A DNA stretch of 13,999 bases from Porphyromonadaceae bacterium UBA7572. Its GTDB lineage: Bacteria > Bacteroidota > Bacteroidia > Bacteroidales > Muribaculaceae. Positions within the stretch are counted from its first letter, which is position 1. Every line of letters starts with the position of its first letter. The stretch covers positions 17,225-31,223 of the forward strand of contig DLLC01000044.1 in the NCBI GenBank assembly GCA_002476625.1, read 5' to 3'. The position numbers were made by a program, and so were the translations under genes. Positions 1 to 7,305 of the stretch are shown piece by piece. The notes under the pieces were generated by a model. The model had not been told where the DNA came from. It saw only the letters and a program-made list of their open reading frames with translations, and ran no database searches.

Positions 1-626
1 ATCTGCTCAAGCGTGACGTCGATTTTTCCGTCGTCGCGCACCTGCTTGATAAAGGCTGTGTGGCGCTCGCCAATATTGATGTCGGTGTAAATCTCGTTGC
101 TGTATAGAAGTCCCCAAAACAGATTGTCAACAATCACTTTGTAGCCCAGTTCGGTGCGCTGCACCACCAGTACATCCACTTTCTGGCGATGACGAAAGCG
201 GGGGATTTTGCAGTCGAGAAACTTTCCCAGTTTTGCCGAGGCCACAATACGGCCAGAATTGTCGTCGATATACACATATACTATATAGCTGCGACCAGGC
301 TGCATTCGCACACGCTGTTCGCGGAAAGGCACAAGCAATTCCTTGTTGGCCAATCCCCAATCGAGAAACGCACCCACTTGGTTCACTTGGTTCACGCGCA
401 TAAGGGCAAATTCACCCACCACTGCGTGTGGTGTTTCGGTAGTGGCGACCGGACGGTTTTCAGAATCGTGGTAAACGAAGACGTGAATATCGTCGCCAAT
501 TTTCTCTTCTCCTGTGAGATAGCGTTTAGGGAGTAGCACCTCATTGTTTTCTTCGTCGGCAAGGTATAAGCCAAAGTCAACAAAGCGGTTCACCTTTAAA
601 TTATTGTATGTGCCAATTTTTATCAT
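1..626 (-). CDS. cvfB: CvfB-like S1 RNA-binding protein, 3' end cut by window edge
   Basis: The frame is open from an ATG at 626-624 to the window edge: 208 complete codons, with the C-terminus missing. The protein starts MIKIGTYNNLKVNRFVDFG and has the CvfB/YitL hallmarks: the early segment GLYLADEENNEVLLPKRYL, a second S1-like unit with VGAFLDWGLANKELLVPF followed by REQ, then a third unit with GYKVIVDNLFWGLLYSNEI. Family members have about 280 residues, with three S1-type OB folds and a C-terminal winged helix, so roughly the last quarter lies outside the window. The family binds RNA and affects virulence-factor expression in Firmicutes; its role in Bacteroidota is not established. A consensus -7 box lies about 50 bp upstream of the chosen start. 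The gene is divergent from serC. A short VNQVNQ repeat precedes the second S1 core. The family call is firm; the symbol is by homology only. Confidence 0.85.
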   Translation of the reverse strand, partial: MIKIGTYNNLKVNRFVDFGLYLADEENNEVLLPKRYLTGEEKIGDDIHVFVYHDSENRPVATTETPHAVVGEFALMRVNQVNQVGAFLDWGLANKELLVPFREQRVRMQPGRSYIVYVYIDDNSGRIVASAKLGKFLDCKIPRFRHRQKVDVLVVQRTELGYKVIVDNLFWGLLYSNEIYTDINIGERHTAFIKQVRDDGKIDVTLEQ

Positions 627-675
627 TTGCGATGTGCTTTGAATGCTGTTTCTTGATGTATTGTGTTGTAATATA

Positions 676-683
676 CAAAGGTA
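676..683 (-). promoter_or_regulatory. Bacteroidota-type -7 promoter element of cvfB
   Basis: On the minus strand this reads TACCTTTG, a full match to TAnnTTTG. About 19 bp upstream (near 702-706) is a TTGTG sequence that could be a weak -33 TTTG. Transcription would start near 670, giving a leader of about 45 nt before the ATG at 626. Confidence 0.6.
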
Positions 684-866
684 GCCATTTCCGCTTAATC
701 ACACAAGCGCTCCATGTCATATGTCCAAACCTCCTGGCGTTATTAGCAGCTGTCTGTCGCTATTATCACTATATTATATGGTGTGGTGGAGCACAAGACA
801 GGTGGCTTTTTCTCCATAATGATGGAATTAAATACATCAATCACTTTTTTAATCAAAAAAAATGCT

Positions 867-874
867 TAAATTTG
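867..874 (+). promoter_or_regulatory. Bacteroidota-type -7 promoter element of serC-serA
   Basis: The sequence TAAATTTG matches TAnnTTTG exactly. A T-run at 845-850 lies at the right distance for a degenerate -33 element. The predicted start point, near 880, lies downstream of an in-frame ATG at 876. This supports translation from 936 instead of 876. Confidence 0.65.
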
Positions 875-935
875 TATGTTACATCGCAAGATGGCAACAG
901 TAATATCAACGTCAAAACTTAAACAAATTAGAGTT

Positions 936-2000
936 ATGAAGAAGCACAATTTTTATGCAGGACCTTCAATTATGAGTCAATACACCATTGACCACACTAT
1001 TGAGGCAATTCGCGATTTCGCAGGTACAGGACTTTCTATTCTTGAGATTTCTCACCGCAGTAAAGAATTTGTGGCTGTGATGGACGAGGCTCAAGCACTC
1101 TTCAAAGAGTTGCTCGATATACCAGAGGGCTATGAAGTGCTTTTTTTGGGTGGCGGAGCAAGCACACAGTTCTGCATGGTGCCCTACAACTTGCTGAAGA
1201 CCAAAGCGGCATACGTTGATTCCGGCACATGGGCACATAAAGCCATCAAGGAGGCTAAATTGTTTGGCGATGTTGAAGTGGTGGCTTCAAGCGAGGAGGT
1301 CAACTACACCCACTATCCAAAGATTGAGAATGTTCCCACCGATGTGGACTATCTGCATATTACCACTAACAACACGATTTATGGCACAGAGCTTCGTGTT
1401 GACCCCGATGTGCCTGTGCGTATGGTGGCAGATATGTCGAGCGATATATTCACACGCCCTATTGATGTCTCAAAATACGATGTCATCTATGGTGGCGCTC
1501 AGAAGAACGTGTCGCCAGCAGGTGTCACTTTCGTGATTGTGAGAACTGATGCCCTCGGCAAAATGACACGCCCAATCCCAACGATGCTCAACTATGAAAC
1601 TCATGTGAAAAAGGGCTCTATGTTCAACACTCCGCCAGTGCTTCCTATCTACAGTGCGCTGCAAACACTGAAATGGTATAAATCGCTTGGAGGCGTAAAG
1701 GTGCTTCAGAAGATGGATGAGGAAAAGGCCGCTGTCCTCTACGATGCTATCGACTCAAGTAAGATGTTTGTGGGCACAGTGAGCGAAGAGAGCCGTTCCA
1801 TTATGAACGTATGCTTTGTGATGAAGCCTGAATATAAAGACTTGGAGAAAGACTTTATTGACTTTGCCTCAACTAAAGGCATCGTAGGCATCAAGGGACA
1901 CCGATCTGTGGGTGGTTTCCGCGCTTCGCTCTATAATGCACTTCCACTTGAGAGTGTGAAGGTGCTTGTGGAGGCTATGAAGGAATTTGAGAACAAGTAA
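936..2000 (+). CDS. serC: Phosphoserine aminotransferase SerC
   Basis: SerC is a PLP enzyme that converts 3-phosphohydroxypyruvate plus glutamate to O-phosphoserine plus 2-oxoglutarate, the second step of L-serine synthesis; it can also act in PLP synthesis. The ATG at 936 gives 354 residues, close to the usual 360. The N-terminus MKKHNFYAGPS is the standard SerC opening. The substrate/PLP loop appears as FLGGGASTQFCMVPYNLL, and the PLP lysine is K190 in GGAQKNVSPAG. The C-terminal part has GHRSVGGFRASLYNALPLES, as in the family. An upstream in-frame ATG at 876 would add 20 residues unlike SerC and would lie at or before the likely transcription start, so I reject it. serA follows after 21 bp in the same direction, clearly as an operon. 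Confidence 0.97.
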   Translation: MKKHNFYAGPSIMSQYTIDHTIEAIRDFAGTGLSILEISHRSKEFVAVMDEAQALFKELLDIPEGYEVLFLGGGASTQFCMVPYNLLKTKAAYVDSGTWAHKAIKEAKLFGDVEVVASSEEVNYTHYPKIENVPTDVDYLHITTNNTIYGTELRVDPDVPVRMVADMSSDIFTRPIDVSKYDVIYGGAQKNVSPAGVTFVIVRTDALGKMTRPIPTMLNYETHVKKGSMFNTPPVLPIYSALQTLKWYKSLGGVKVLQKMDEEKAAVLYDAIDSSKMFVGTVSEESRSIMNVCFVMKPEYKDLEKDFIDFASTKGIVGIKGHRSVGGFRASLYNALPLESVKVLVEAMKEFENK

Positions 2001-2021
2001 CAAAATAAAACGCATTAGGTT

Positions 2022-2939
2022 ATGAAAATTTTGGTTGCAACAAGCAAGCCATTTGCTCCAGCGGCAGTAAGTGGCATCAAGGACGTTCTTGAGGCCGAGG
2101 GTCATGAGATGGTGCTTGTGGAAAAAGGTACAAAGGAAGACATGATTAAGGCCATAGCAGGCTGTGCTGGTCTTATCGTGAGAAGCGACATCGTGGATAA
2201 GGAAGTGATGGATGCCGCTAACGACTTGAAAGTGGTGGTGAGAGCCGGCGCTGGCTATGACAACATTGACCTTTCCGAGGCTACGGCACAAGGCATATGC
2301 GTGATGAACACTCCGGGGCAAAACAGCAACGCTGTGGCAGAATTAGTGTTTGGTTTGCTTCTTACCTTGATTCGCAATCGCTATAATGGCACAAGCGGCA
2401 CCGAACTGAAAGGTAAAACACTTGGCATTCATGCCTATGGCCAAGTGGGCCGTAATGTGGCACGCATTGCCAAAGGATTTGATATGAAGGTGAGCGCGCT
2501 TGACCCATGGGTGAAGGACGAGGACATGCTTGCAGATGGTGTGACACCTGTTCACAGCGTGCGAGACCTTTATGAGAACAACCAGTATGTGAGCCTTCAC
2601 ATACCTGCAACCGCCGACACAAAGAAGTCGGTGGGAAAAGCCCTTATCGAACTTCTGCCAAAAGATGGAGTACTGATTAACACTGCACGCAAGGAAGTGA
2701 TTGACGAAGAAAGCCTTGCAGAAGCTCTTGCAGCCCGTGACGATGTGCGCTATGTGGCAGATGTGAAGCCTGACATCGCTGCCAAACTTGAAGCGCAATA
2801 CCCCGACAGAGTGTTGTTCACCCCTAAGAAAATGGGTGCGCAAACGGCTGAGGCCAACATCAACGCTGGCCTTGCAGCCGCCACACAAGTGGCCAAGTTT
2901 CTGAAAGATGGCTGGAACCGCTTTCAGGTGAACAAATAG
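2022..2939 (+). CDS. serA: Short-form D-3-phosphoglycerate dehydrogenase, lysine-type active site
   Basis: This enzyme oxidises 3-phosphoglycerate to 3-phosphohydroxypyruvate with NAD, the entry step of serine synthesis and the supplier of SerC. The 305 residues cover only the substrate and NAD domains of the D-2-hydroxyacid dehydrogenase fold. There is no ACT or ASB regulatory domain, so serine feedback through ACT is not expected. The dinucleotide loop is AYGQVG (138-143), with Ala in place of the first Gly of GxGxxG. D161, after the second strand, fits NAD preference. The catalytic Arg is R223 in NTARKE. Where most family members have TPHxG with a catalytic His, this protein has TPKKMGAQT, with K269 at the His position. 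The usual Glu of DVFxxEP is also not conserved (DVKPDI). This pattern fits the ACT-less lysine-type PGDH class known from Bacteroides and Entamoeba. It ends at a terminator at 3004-3044. Confidence 0.93.
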   Translation: MKILVATSKPFAPAAVSGIKDVLEAEGHEMVLVEKGTKEDMIKAIAGCAGLIVRSDIVDKEVMDAANDLKVVVRAGAGYDNIDLSEATAQGICVMNTPGQNSNAVAELVFGLLLTLIRNRYNGTSGTELKGKTLGIHAYGQVGRNVARIAKGFDMKVSALDPWVKDEDMLADGVTPVHSVRDLYENNQYVSLHIPATADTKKSVGKALIELLPKDGVLINTARKEVIDEESLAEALAARDDVRYVADVKPDIAAKLEAQYPDRVLFTPKKMGAQTAEANINAGLAAATQVAKFLKDGWNRFQVNK

Positions 2940-3003
2940 GATTAGTGGGCTGAAAACTCAGACGTGTGTAGCACGCGCATGTTTGCTAACATACAATGAT
3001 ATT

Positions 3004-3044
3004 AGCAGAGGTTCTTCTCAATGGAGGAAAGCCTCTGCTTTTTG
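3004..3044 (+). terminator. Rho-independent terminator of serC-serA
   Basis: The arms AGCAGAGG (3004-3011) and CCTCTGCT (3032-3039) form a perfect 8-bp stem with a 20-nt loop, followed directly by a T-run on the plus strand. On the minus strand the stem is followed by AATATC, so it serves only the serC-serA transcript. Confidence 0.85.
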
Positions 3045-3084
3045 CTTGTCCCGAAAGTTGTGGAGGTGTGGAGTATAGGTGGGG

Positions 3085-3267
3085 TTAGTCGTGGAATGCG
3101 TCGTCTTGATTGATTTCGCTATTGAGCAGAAGTATGTCGTCAGCATCCTCGAGCACGTCATTACTGTCGAACTGTCCGTCTTCATACATGATTCTACTCA
3201 CGCATGATGATGAGGTGAACAACAGAAACATTGTGCAAAGAAATATAAGTAGGTGGCGCAGGCGCAT
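3085..3267 (-). CDS. Small acidic lipoprotein, function unknown
   Basis: A 60-codon frame with its own consensus promoter 22 bp upstream. The product starts MRLRHLLIFLCTMFLLFTSSSC: a basic tip, a hydrophobic core and a Cys at 22 preceded by FTSSS, a plausible relaxed Bacteroidota lipobox. The mature part, of only about 39 residues, is strongly acidic (for example EDADD and NQDDAFHD) and lacks the classic acidic run directly after the Cys that marks surface export. No family is recognised. It lies 153 bp downstream of the helicase gene in the same direction but is promoted independently. The clean promoter and signal peptide argue for a real gene; the short length and unknown family keep confidence moderate. 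It could be an envelope stress or toxin-like lipopeptide, but nothing in the sequence shows that. Confidence 0.6.
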   Translation of the reverse strand: MRLRHLLIFLCTMFLLFTSSSCVSRIMYEDGQFDSNDVLEDADDILLLNSEINQDDAFHD

Positions 3268-3288
3268 ATTTGTCTTGATTTAATTATA

Positions 3289-3321
3289 CAAATGTAGCAA
3301 CAATTCCCCACATTTTACAAA
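3289..3321 (-). promoter_or_regulatory. Full -33/-7 promoter of the small lipoprotein gene
   Basis: On the minus strand, TTTG (3321-3318) is followed 21 bp later by TACATTTG (3296-3289), a full match to the Bacteroidota TTTG-N19-21-TAnnTTTG pattern. Transcription should begin near 3283, giving a leader of about 15 nt. Confidence 0.7.
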
Positions 3322-3420
3322 TTTATTCTTAGAAAAGAGAAAAAAAGGAAAAACGAGAAGTGGAAATGTGTGATTTAAGGTATTTAGGGCAAAAGAACGC
3401 AATTGCTGATGCGGATTACG

Positions 3421-5508
3421 CTATTTCTTTTTTTTGCGTCTTTTTGATTGTGCGCTTCGGAGCCTTGTGGCTTTATTCTCATATTCTTCAGCCTTGTCGG
3501 TCAACCTCACCTTTCTGCAAATTTGTGCTAAGGCCTCATAGGGCTGCGGGGCATCTTTATTGTCTTTTGCAGCTTTTAAGTAGCTTTTGAGTGCTTTAGG
3601 GGTTTCATTGATGTCGGTGTAGAGCTGGCCAAGTGCCATGTGCGCTTCGTAAGAATTTGGCGCAGTTTTTAGCGCTTCTTGGTAGAGTTTCTCAGCGCTG
3701 TCCACTTCTCCAGAAGTGTAGAGTAGATGTGCTTTACCTATGTAAGCCGGGGTGTAGGAAGGGCAGATGTGAATAGCTTTGTCGAAATTGGCGATGGCTG
3801 ATTTGTAGGAGATCTCGTCAAGCGTTTTGCTCTTTGCCCCGTAGGGAACATCGTCGTCATTGGCCAAATTGCCATAGCCGAGCGATTGTTTGCCCATTTC
3901 TGTGTATTCTTCAGCGAGTTGGCGTAGTAGCTGGCTTTGTGCGTCGATAGCGTTCTCAAGTGTGTGTATTCGCTTTTGAAGACCACTGAAATGGTAGAGT
4001 TTTTGTGCCACGAGGCGGTGTACGGCTGGAGATCTGGTGACATCGTTGATGCTCATGGCCTCTGTGAAGCATTCCACGCATTCTGAAAACTCGAAGTGGT
4101 CGAAGGCGTGGACTGATTTACGGTAAAGAGAAGCCGCCTTTTCCTGTCGCAGTGCATTTTCAATGAGCAACTGATTGTTGAAATTGTGGCTAAACTGCAC
4201 TACGGCAGTGCTGACAATGATGTCGCGTTCTCTTATAGGATGGAGCAAGGTAATGCCATCGAGCGATGTGCATCGAGAGAGTGCCACGTATGTTTGCCCA
4301 GAGGAGAAAGCTCCGCCACCAAAATCAATAACCACATTGTTGAAAGTGAGTCCCTGGCTCTTGTGCACAGTGATGGCCCATGCAGGCTTGATGGGGAATT
4401 GCGAAAATGTGCCCAGCACTTGTTCGATTATTTTTTTCTCCTTCTCGTCGTAGGAATACTGAATATTTTCCCACGTTTCTTTTTCAAGCTGATGAATGCT
4501 GCCATTCTCCAGTTCCACTTTCAGTATGTCGTCACTTACCTCACATACTTTAGCAAGCGTTCCGTTCACCCATCTGTTTTCTTTGTCGTTACGAATGAAA
4601 ATCACCTGTGCGCCCTGCTTCAGAACAAGTTCTTTGCTGGTGGGCAACTCATTTTCTGGAAATTGGTCAGTGATTTCGCCCATAAAAGTGTATTCTGGTG
4701 TGGTAAGAGCTCGCATATGCTCATCATTGATGGCATCCACCGCATCACGCCGCATGGCCAGTGTGATGACAAACTCTCCTTCCTTCTCCTTGAAGTCTGG
4801 CTTGTAGCGTAAGTTGAGCTGGTAGATGTCGTTTTGCGTGGCATGGTTGAGCCGCACACGGTCGAGCAGCGAGAGGAATGTGCTGTCGTTTTGTTGGCGA
4901 TACACTTTTCTGAGCTCTATAGGCACAAGGCCGAGGTCGCCAAACACGCGGGCGTTGAAAAAATAGAACTGCCTGTAGAACCGTGAAAGAATTTCACGCA
5001 TATCACGAGTGACCACTGGCTCCAGTTGAAACACATCGCCCACAAATAGCAGTTGCTTTCCGCCGAAAGGCTCGCGCATATTGTTGGAATAGATGCGAAG
5101 CACCTTGTCTATGAAGTCGATGATGTCGGCGCGCACCATTGATATCTCGTCGATGATGATAAGTTCCAGTTCCTTGATAACCTTCACTTTGTCCTTATTG
5201 TACCGGAGCGTTTTCCGTATTCTTAGAGGGGTGTACTCTGGGTCATCGGGAAGTAGAGGCTTGAATGGAATTTTGAAGAAAGAGTGCAGCGTCTGCCCGC
5301 CCACATTCACGGCGGAGATGCCAGTGGGGGCGAGAACCACGTTTTTTTTATGGATATTTTGACGAATATATTTGAGAAATGTACTTTTACCGGCACCAGC
5401 TTTACCAGTAAGGAACACTGATGTGGTGGTGTTTTTCAGCAGATTCCATGCGCATTGAAATTCGGGGTTGTCAAGGTCGATATTTACAGGAGAGGAGTCG
5501 TTGTTCAT
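3421..5508 (-). CDS. Pif1/RecD2-like SF1 helicase with C-terminal TPR region
   Basis: A 695-residue ATP-dependent DNA helicase. Walker A is GKAGAGKS (35-42), the Walker B core is IIIDE (D120, E121), and motif III is FVGDVFQLEPV (156-165). Near 380-412 come the late SF1 motifs VHKSQGLTF and YVALSR, the latter holding the arginine finger. This order matches the Pif1/Dda/RecD2 group (superfamily 1B, normally 5' to 3'). Residues from about 560 to 685 contain TPR-like repeats, visible as AYIGKAHLLYTSGEVDSAEK and SYEAHMALGQLYTDINE, suggesting a protein-binding arm. The tail ends in a very basic KRRKKKK. Fusion of a Pif1-like core with TPRs is seen in Bacteroidota genomes, where the proteins are usually annotated only as AAA ATPase or helicase. 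The substrate and partners are unknown. The gene has its own promoter; no hairpin terminator follows it. Confidence 0.9.
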   Translation of the reverse strand: MNNDSSPVNIDLDNPEFQCAWNLLKNTTTSVFLTGKAGAGKSTFLKYIRQNIHKKNVVLAPTGISAVNVGGQTLHSFFKIPFKPLLPDDPEYTPLRIRKTLRYNKDKVKVIKELELIIIDEISMVRADIIDFIDKVLRIYSNNMREPFGGKQLLFVGDVFQLEPVVTRDMREILSRFYRQFYFFNARVFGDLGLVPIELRKVYRQQNDSTFLSLLDRVRLNHATQNDIYQLNLRYKPDFKEKEGEFVITLAMRRDAVDAINDEHMRALTTPEYTFMGEITDQFPENELPTSKELVLKQGAQVIFIRNDKENRWVNGTLAKVCEVSDDILKVELENGSIHQLEKETWENIQYSYDEKEKKIIEQVLGTFSQFPIKPAWAITVHKSQGLTFNNVVIDFGGGAFSSGQTYVALSRCTSLDGITLLHPIRERDIIVSTAVVQFSHNFNNQLLIENALRQEKAASLYRKSVHAFDHFEFSECVECFTEAMSINDVTRSPAVHRLVAQKLYHFSGLQKRIHTLENAIDAQSQLLRQLAEEYTEMGKQSLGYGNLANDDDVPYGAKSKTLDEISYKSAIANFDKAIHICPSYTPAYIGKAHLLYTSGEVDSAEKLYQEALKTAPNSYEAHMALGQLYTDINETPKALKSYLKAAKDNKDAPQPYEALAQICRKVRLTDKAEEYENKATRLRSAQSKRRKKKK

Positions 5509-5532
5509 TCGTGTGTGATGCTATTTAGTTTT

Positions 5533-5564
5533 CAAAATTACAAAAAAGATTTTCATCAACCAAA
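5533..5564 (-). promoter_or_regulatory. Promoter of the helicase gene, touching an upstream terminator stem
   Basis: On the minus strand, TTTG (5564-5561) and TAATTTTG (5540-5533) are separated by 20 bp, a full match to the Bacteroidota pattern. The transcript would start near 5527, about 20 nt before the ATG at 5508. The -33 TTTG begins at the base directly after the hairpin arm at 5565-5573. Confidence 0.7.
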
Positions 5565-5594
5565 GTCGGCTGCTCAAAACTATGGGCAGCCGAC
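5565..5594 (-). terminator. Hairpin terminator after the FadL-family gene
   Basis: GTCGGCTGC (5565-5573) and GCAGCCGAC (5586-5594) form a perfect 9-bp GC-rich inverted repeat with a 12-nt loop, 46 bp past the FadL-family stop codon. On the minus strand the stem is followed by TTTGGTTGATG, a poor U-tract, so termination may be partial. Because it sits directly against the helicase -33 box, the alternative reading is an operator. Confidence 0.6.
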
Positions 5595-5640
5595 TAAGTG
5601 AAGAAAAAATGAACTTATATTTATAGTTCAAGAAGTTTTG

Positions 5641-7227
5641 TTAGAAGCGGAATCCGAGGGTGACGGTGGCACGGTTGTTGTTGTCTGTGACTGTGCTGTA
5701 AACGCTAGGCTCAATCATGCCATTCCCGTAAGGAAGAGGGGAAAAGGCATTGTATTGACTTTTGCGCTGCTTGTGCACATAGGCAAGGTCGCAGTAAAAA
5801 CTCTTAAAGTGGTAACCGATGCCGGCGGTGATGTATTCAATGTCGTTGTTAAACTCGTAAGTAGGGTTGCTATTCACGGTTACAACTTGCGTCTGGTTGT
5901 TTTTGACGGATTCAGCCACAGGCGATTTTTCCAAAGAATAGCCAGCGCGTAAGCTCCAGTTGGGGGTGATGCGGTATTCTGCGCCCACACGGAAAATGTG
6001 TGATGCTTTGGTGTAGCTTTTGATGTTGTTGGTGGTGCTGACGTATTCTTCACCGTTGTCATCGCATACTCGAATTGATTGCGCGTCCACGTATTCATAG
6101 TCAAAGCTGACGATGGCCGACTTTGCAAGTACAGCTGCCACACTGCCAATGAAGCGCCAAGGGGTTTTTAGGGTGTAGCGCATCACATCGTAGTATCCTT
6201 TTTCGCCCGACTCGTTGGTGCCGTGGTAGGCATTGTCGTCAGAGATTTTCATCTCGAAAGCAGCCTGGCTTTTGTAGCTGTCCTTTAAGTCGTAGTAGGT
6301 GGGTGTGTGGAAAGCGAAGCCCAGGCGAAGTTCATTCACAGGTTTCACTATTACACCGAGCTTGAAGTTATAGCCAGTGCCAGCGGTGTGGAGATAGTTC
6401 TCGAAGCCGAAATCAGCAGTTCCCACTTCAATGTTACCCTTGTTCTTAATATTGGCGATATAGGCATTCTGAAGCGACTCGCCATAATATTGGTAGCAGT
6501 CGTAGGTGAAGTCCACGATACCGACACCAATACCCCAGTACACTTTATTGAGAATATTTCCGCCTAAATTCACGCTATATTCATCTTTGTGGCCTTTCTG
6601 CTCCACTTCAAATTCGTTATACCCCGTAGTGCCATTGCCATACAGGCCCTGCCACTGCTTGTTATTATTGTTGATGAGGTAGCTATTGTAGGCCAGAATA
6701 CTTGCCCATGGCGCATTAGTGTCGTAGTAGGGATTCTTGCTGTCGGATTGCGATAAGTCATCGGGAGTCCATGTTCCCGTGTTTGCCGCTATATAGTTAG
6801 TGATAGAGGTAGGTGCCCCCCAATTAGCCCCTCTGTAATGGCGACTAAAGTCCATTTTCCGGCTATAGCTGAAGCCCACGTTTAAGTTAGGCATAATGTC
6901 GTTGTTGAGTTTGATAGCTCCCACATAGCCTATCGACTGCACGTTGAAATTTGTTTTGTTGTCCTTGTAAGATGGTGTCTCGCTATTGTTGAAATCGAGG
7001 CCAAAAGTGGCATTTGCGTCGCTGCTTCTGTACACGCCCACGCCCGCGGGGTTTTGGTTAAGTGTGGATATGTCGCCACCGAGTGCGCCAAATGCACCAG
7101 CCATCGACTGGAAACGGGATGTGCCTCGAAGTTCGGTTTGCGACATCTGCAAGGCATCGAATGTTTCTTGTGCGCTCATCGCCATTGGTAATGCGCAAGC
7201 CATCAGACCAAGATATATTTTTTTCAT
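5641..7227 (-). CDS. OMPP1/FadL/TodX-family outer-membrane transport protein
   Basis: This 528-residue beta-barrel belongs to the family of hydrophobic-compound (for example fatty-acid) outer-membrane channels. A Sec signal peptide (MKKIYLGLMACALPMAMSA, cleaved before Q20) is followed by the conserved N-terminal hatch region SRFQSMAGAFGALGGD with the NPAG motif in LNQNPAGVGVYRSS. The body alternates amphipathic strands rich in Tyr and Asn, such as ATFGLDFN, LNVGFSYSRKMDF, GVIVKPVNELRLGFAFHTP and FRVGAEYRITPNWSLRAGYS. The chain ends in the strand ATVTLGFRF, with a terminal Phe as expected for BAM-assembled barrels. The length is typical. The true substrate cannot be read from the sequence. It starts 78 bp after the Trp/Gly-rich secreted protein on the same strand, with no consensus promoter in the gap, which suggests co-transcription. 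A hairpin at 5565-5594 follows it. Confidence 0.9.
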   Translation of the reverse strand: MKKIYLGLMACALPMAMSAQETFDALQMSQTELRGTSRFQSMAGAFGALGGDISTLNQNPAGVGVYRSSDANATFGLDFNNSETPSYKDNKTNFNVQSIGYVGAIKLNNDIMPNLNVGFSYSRKMDFSRHYRGANWGAPTSITNYIAANTGTWTPDDLSQSDSKNPYYDTNAPWASILAYNSYLINNNNKQWQGLYGNGTTGYNEFEVEQKGHKDEYSVNLGGNILNKVYWGIGVGIVDFTYDCYQYYGESLQNAYIANIKNKGNIEVGTADFGFENYLHTAGTGYNFKLGVIVKPVNELRLGFAFHTPTYYDLKDSYKSQAAFEMKISDDNAYHGTNESGEKGYYDVMRYTLKTPWRFIGSVAAVLAKSAIVSFDYEYVDAQSIRVCDDNGEEYVSTTNNIKSYTKASHIFRVGAEYRITPNWSLRAGYSLEKSPVAESVKNNQTQVVTVNSNPTYEFNNDIEYITAGIGYHFKSFYCDLAYVHKQRKSQYNAFSPLPYGNGMIEPSVYSTVTDNNNRATVTLGFRF

Positions 7228-7305
7228 TACTGTAGTCTATTTTTTTGAAGTTTTATATGAGTTGTCTATAAGAATGATGCGGATAAATTAGAGTTTCGTT
7301 TTGGA

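Larger units (their letters stand above)
627..935. other. Divergent intergenic region between cvfB and serC
   Basis: This 309-bp stretch carries no convincing gene. It holds the two divergent promoters described separately, one at 676-683 on the minus strand and one at 867-874 on the plus strand. About 180 bp of unassigned sequence lies between them. A 104-codon frame (608-922) crosses it, but it is Cys/Phe-rich, overlaps the start of cvfB and resembles no protein family. I see no riboswitch-like leader: the serC transcript should begin near 880, leaving a leader of only about 55 nt. Confidence 0.6.

Noticed and set aside
374..394. Short 9-bp direct repeat in cvfB encoding VNQVNQ
   Set aside because: Only two units in a coding region at a place where the family normally has a variable Val-rich strand; no reason to treat it as a mobile or functional repeat.
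608..922. 104-codon plus-strand frame between cvfB and serC
   Set aside because: It overlaps the cvfB start region and the serC promoter, has odd Cys/Phe-rich composition and resembles no protein; it is chance coding potential.
876..935. Extended serC start at the upstream in-frame ATG
   Set aside because: The added 20 residues are unlike SerC, and this ATG lies only 1 bp after the -7 box, so it would not be on the transcript.
7195..7227. Possible lipobox LMAC near the start of the FadL-family protein
   Set aside because: The Cys is at position 11, too early, and a normal signal peptidase I site (MSA before Q20) follows; FadL-family proteins are barrels, not lipoproteins.
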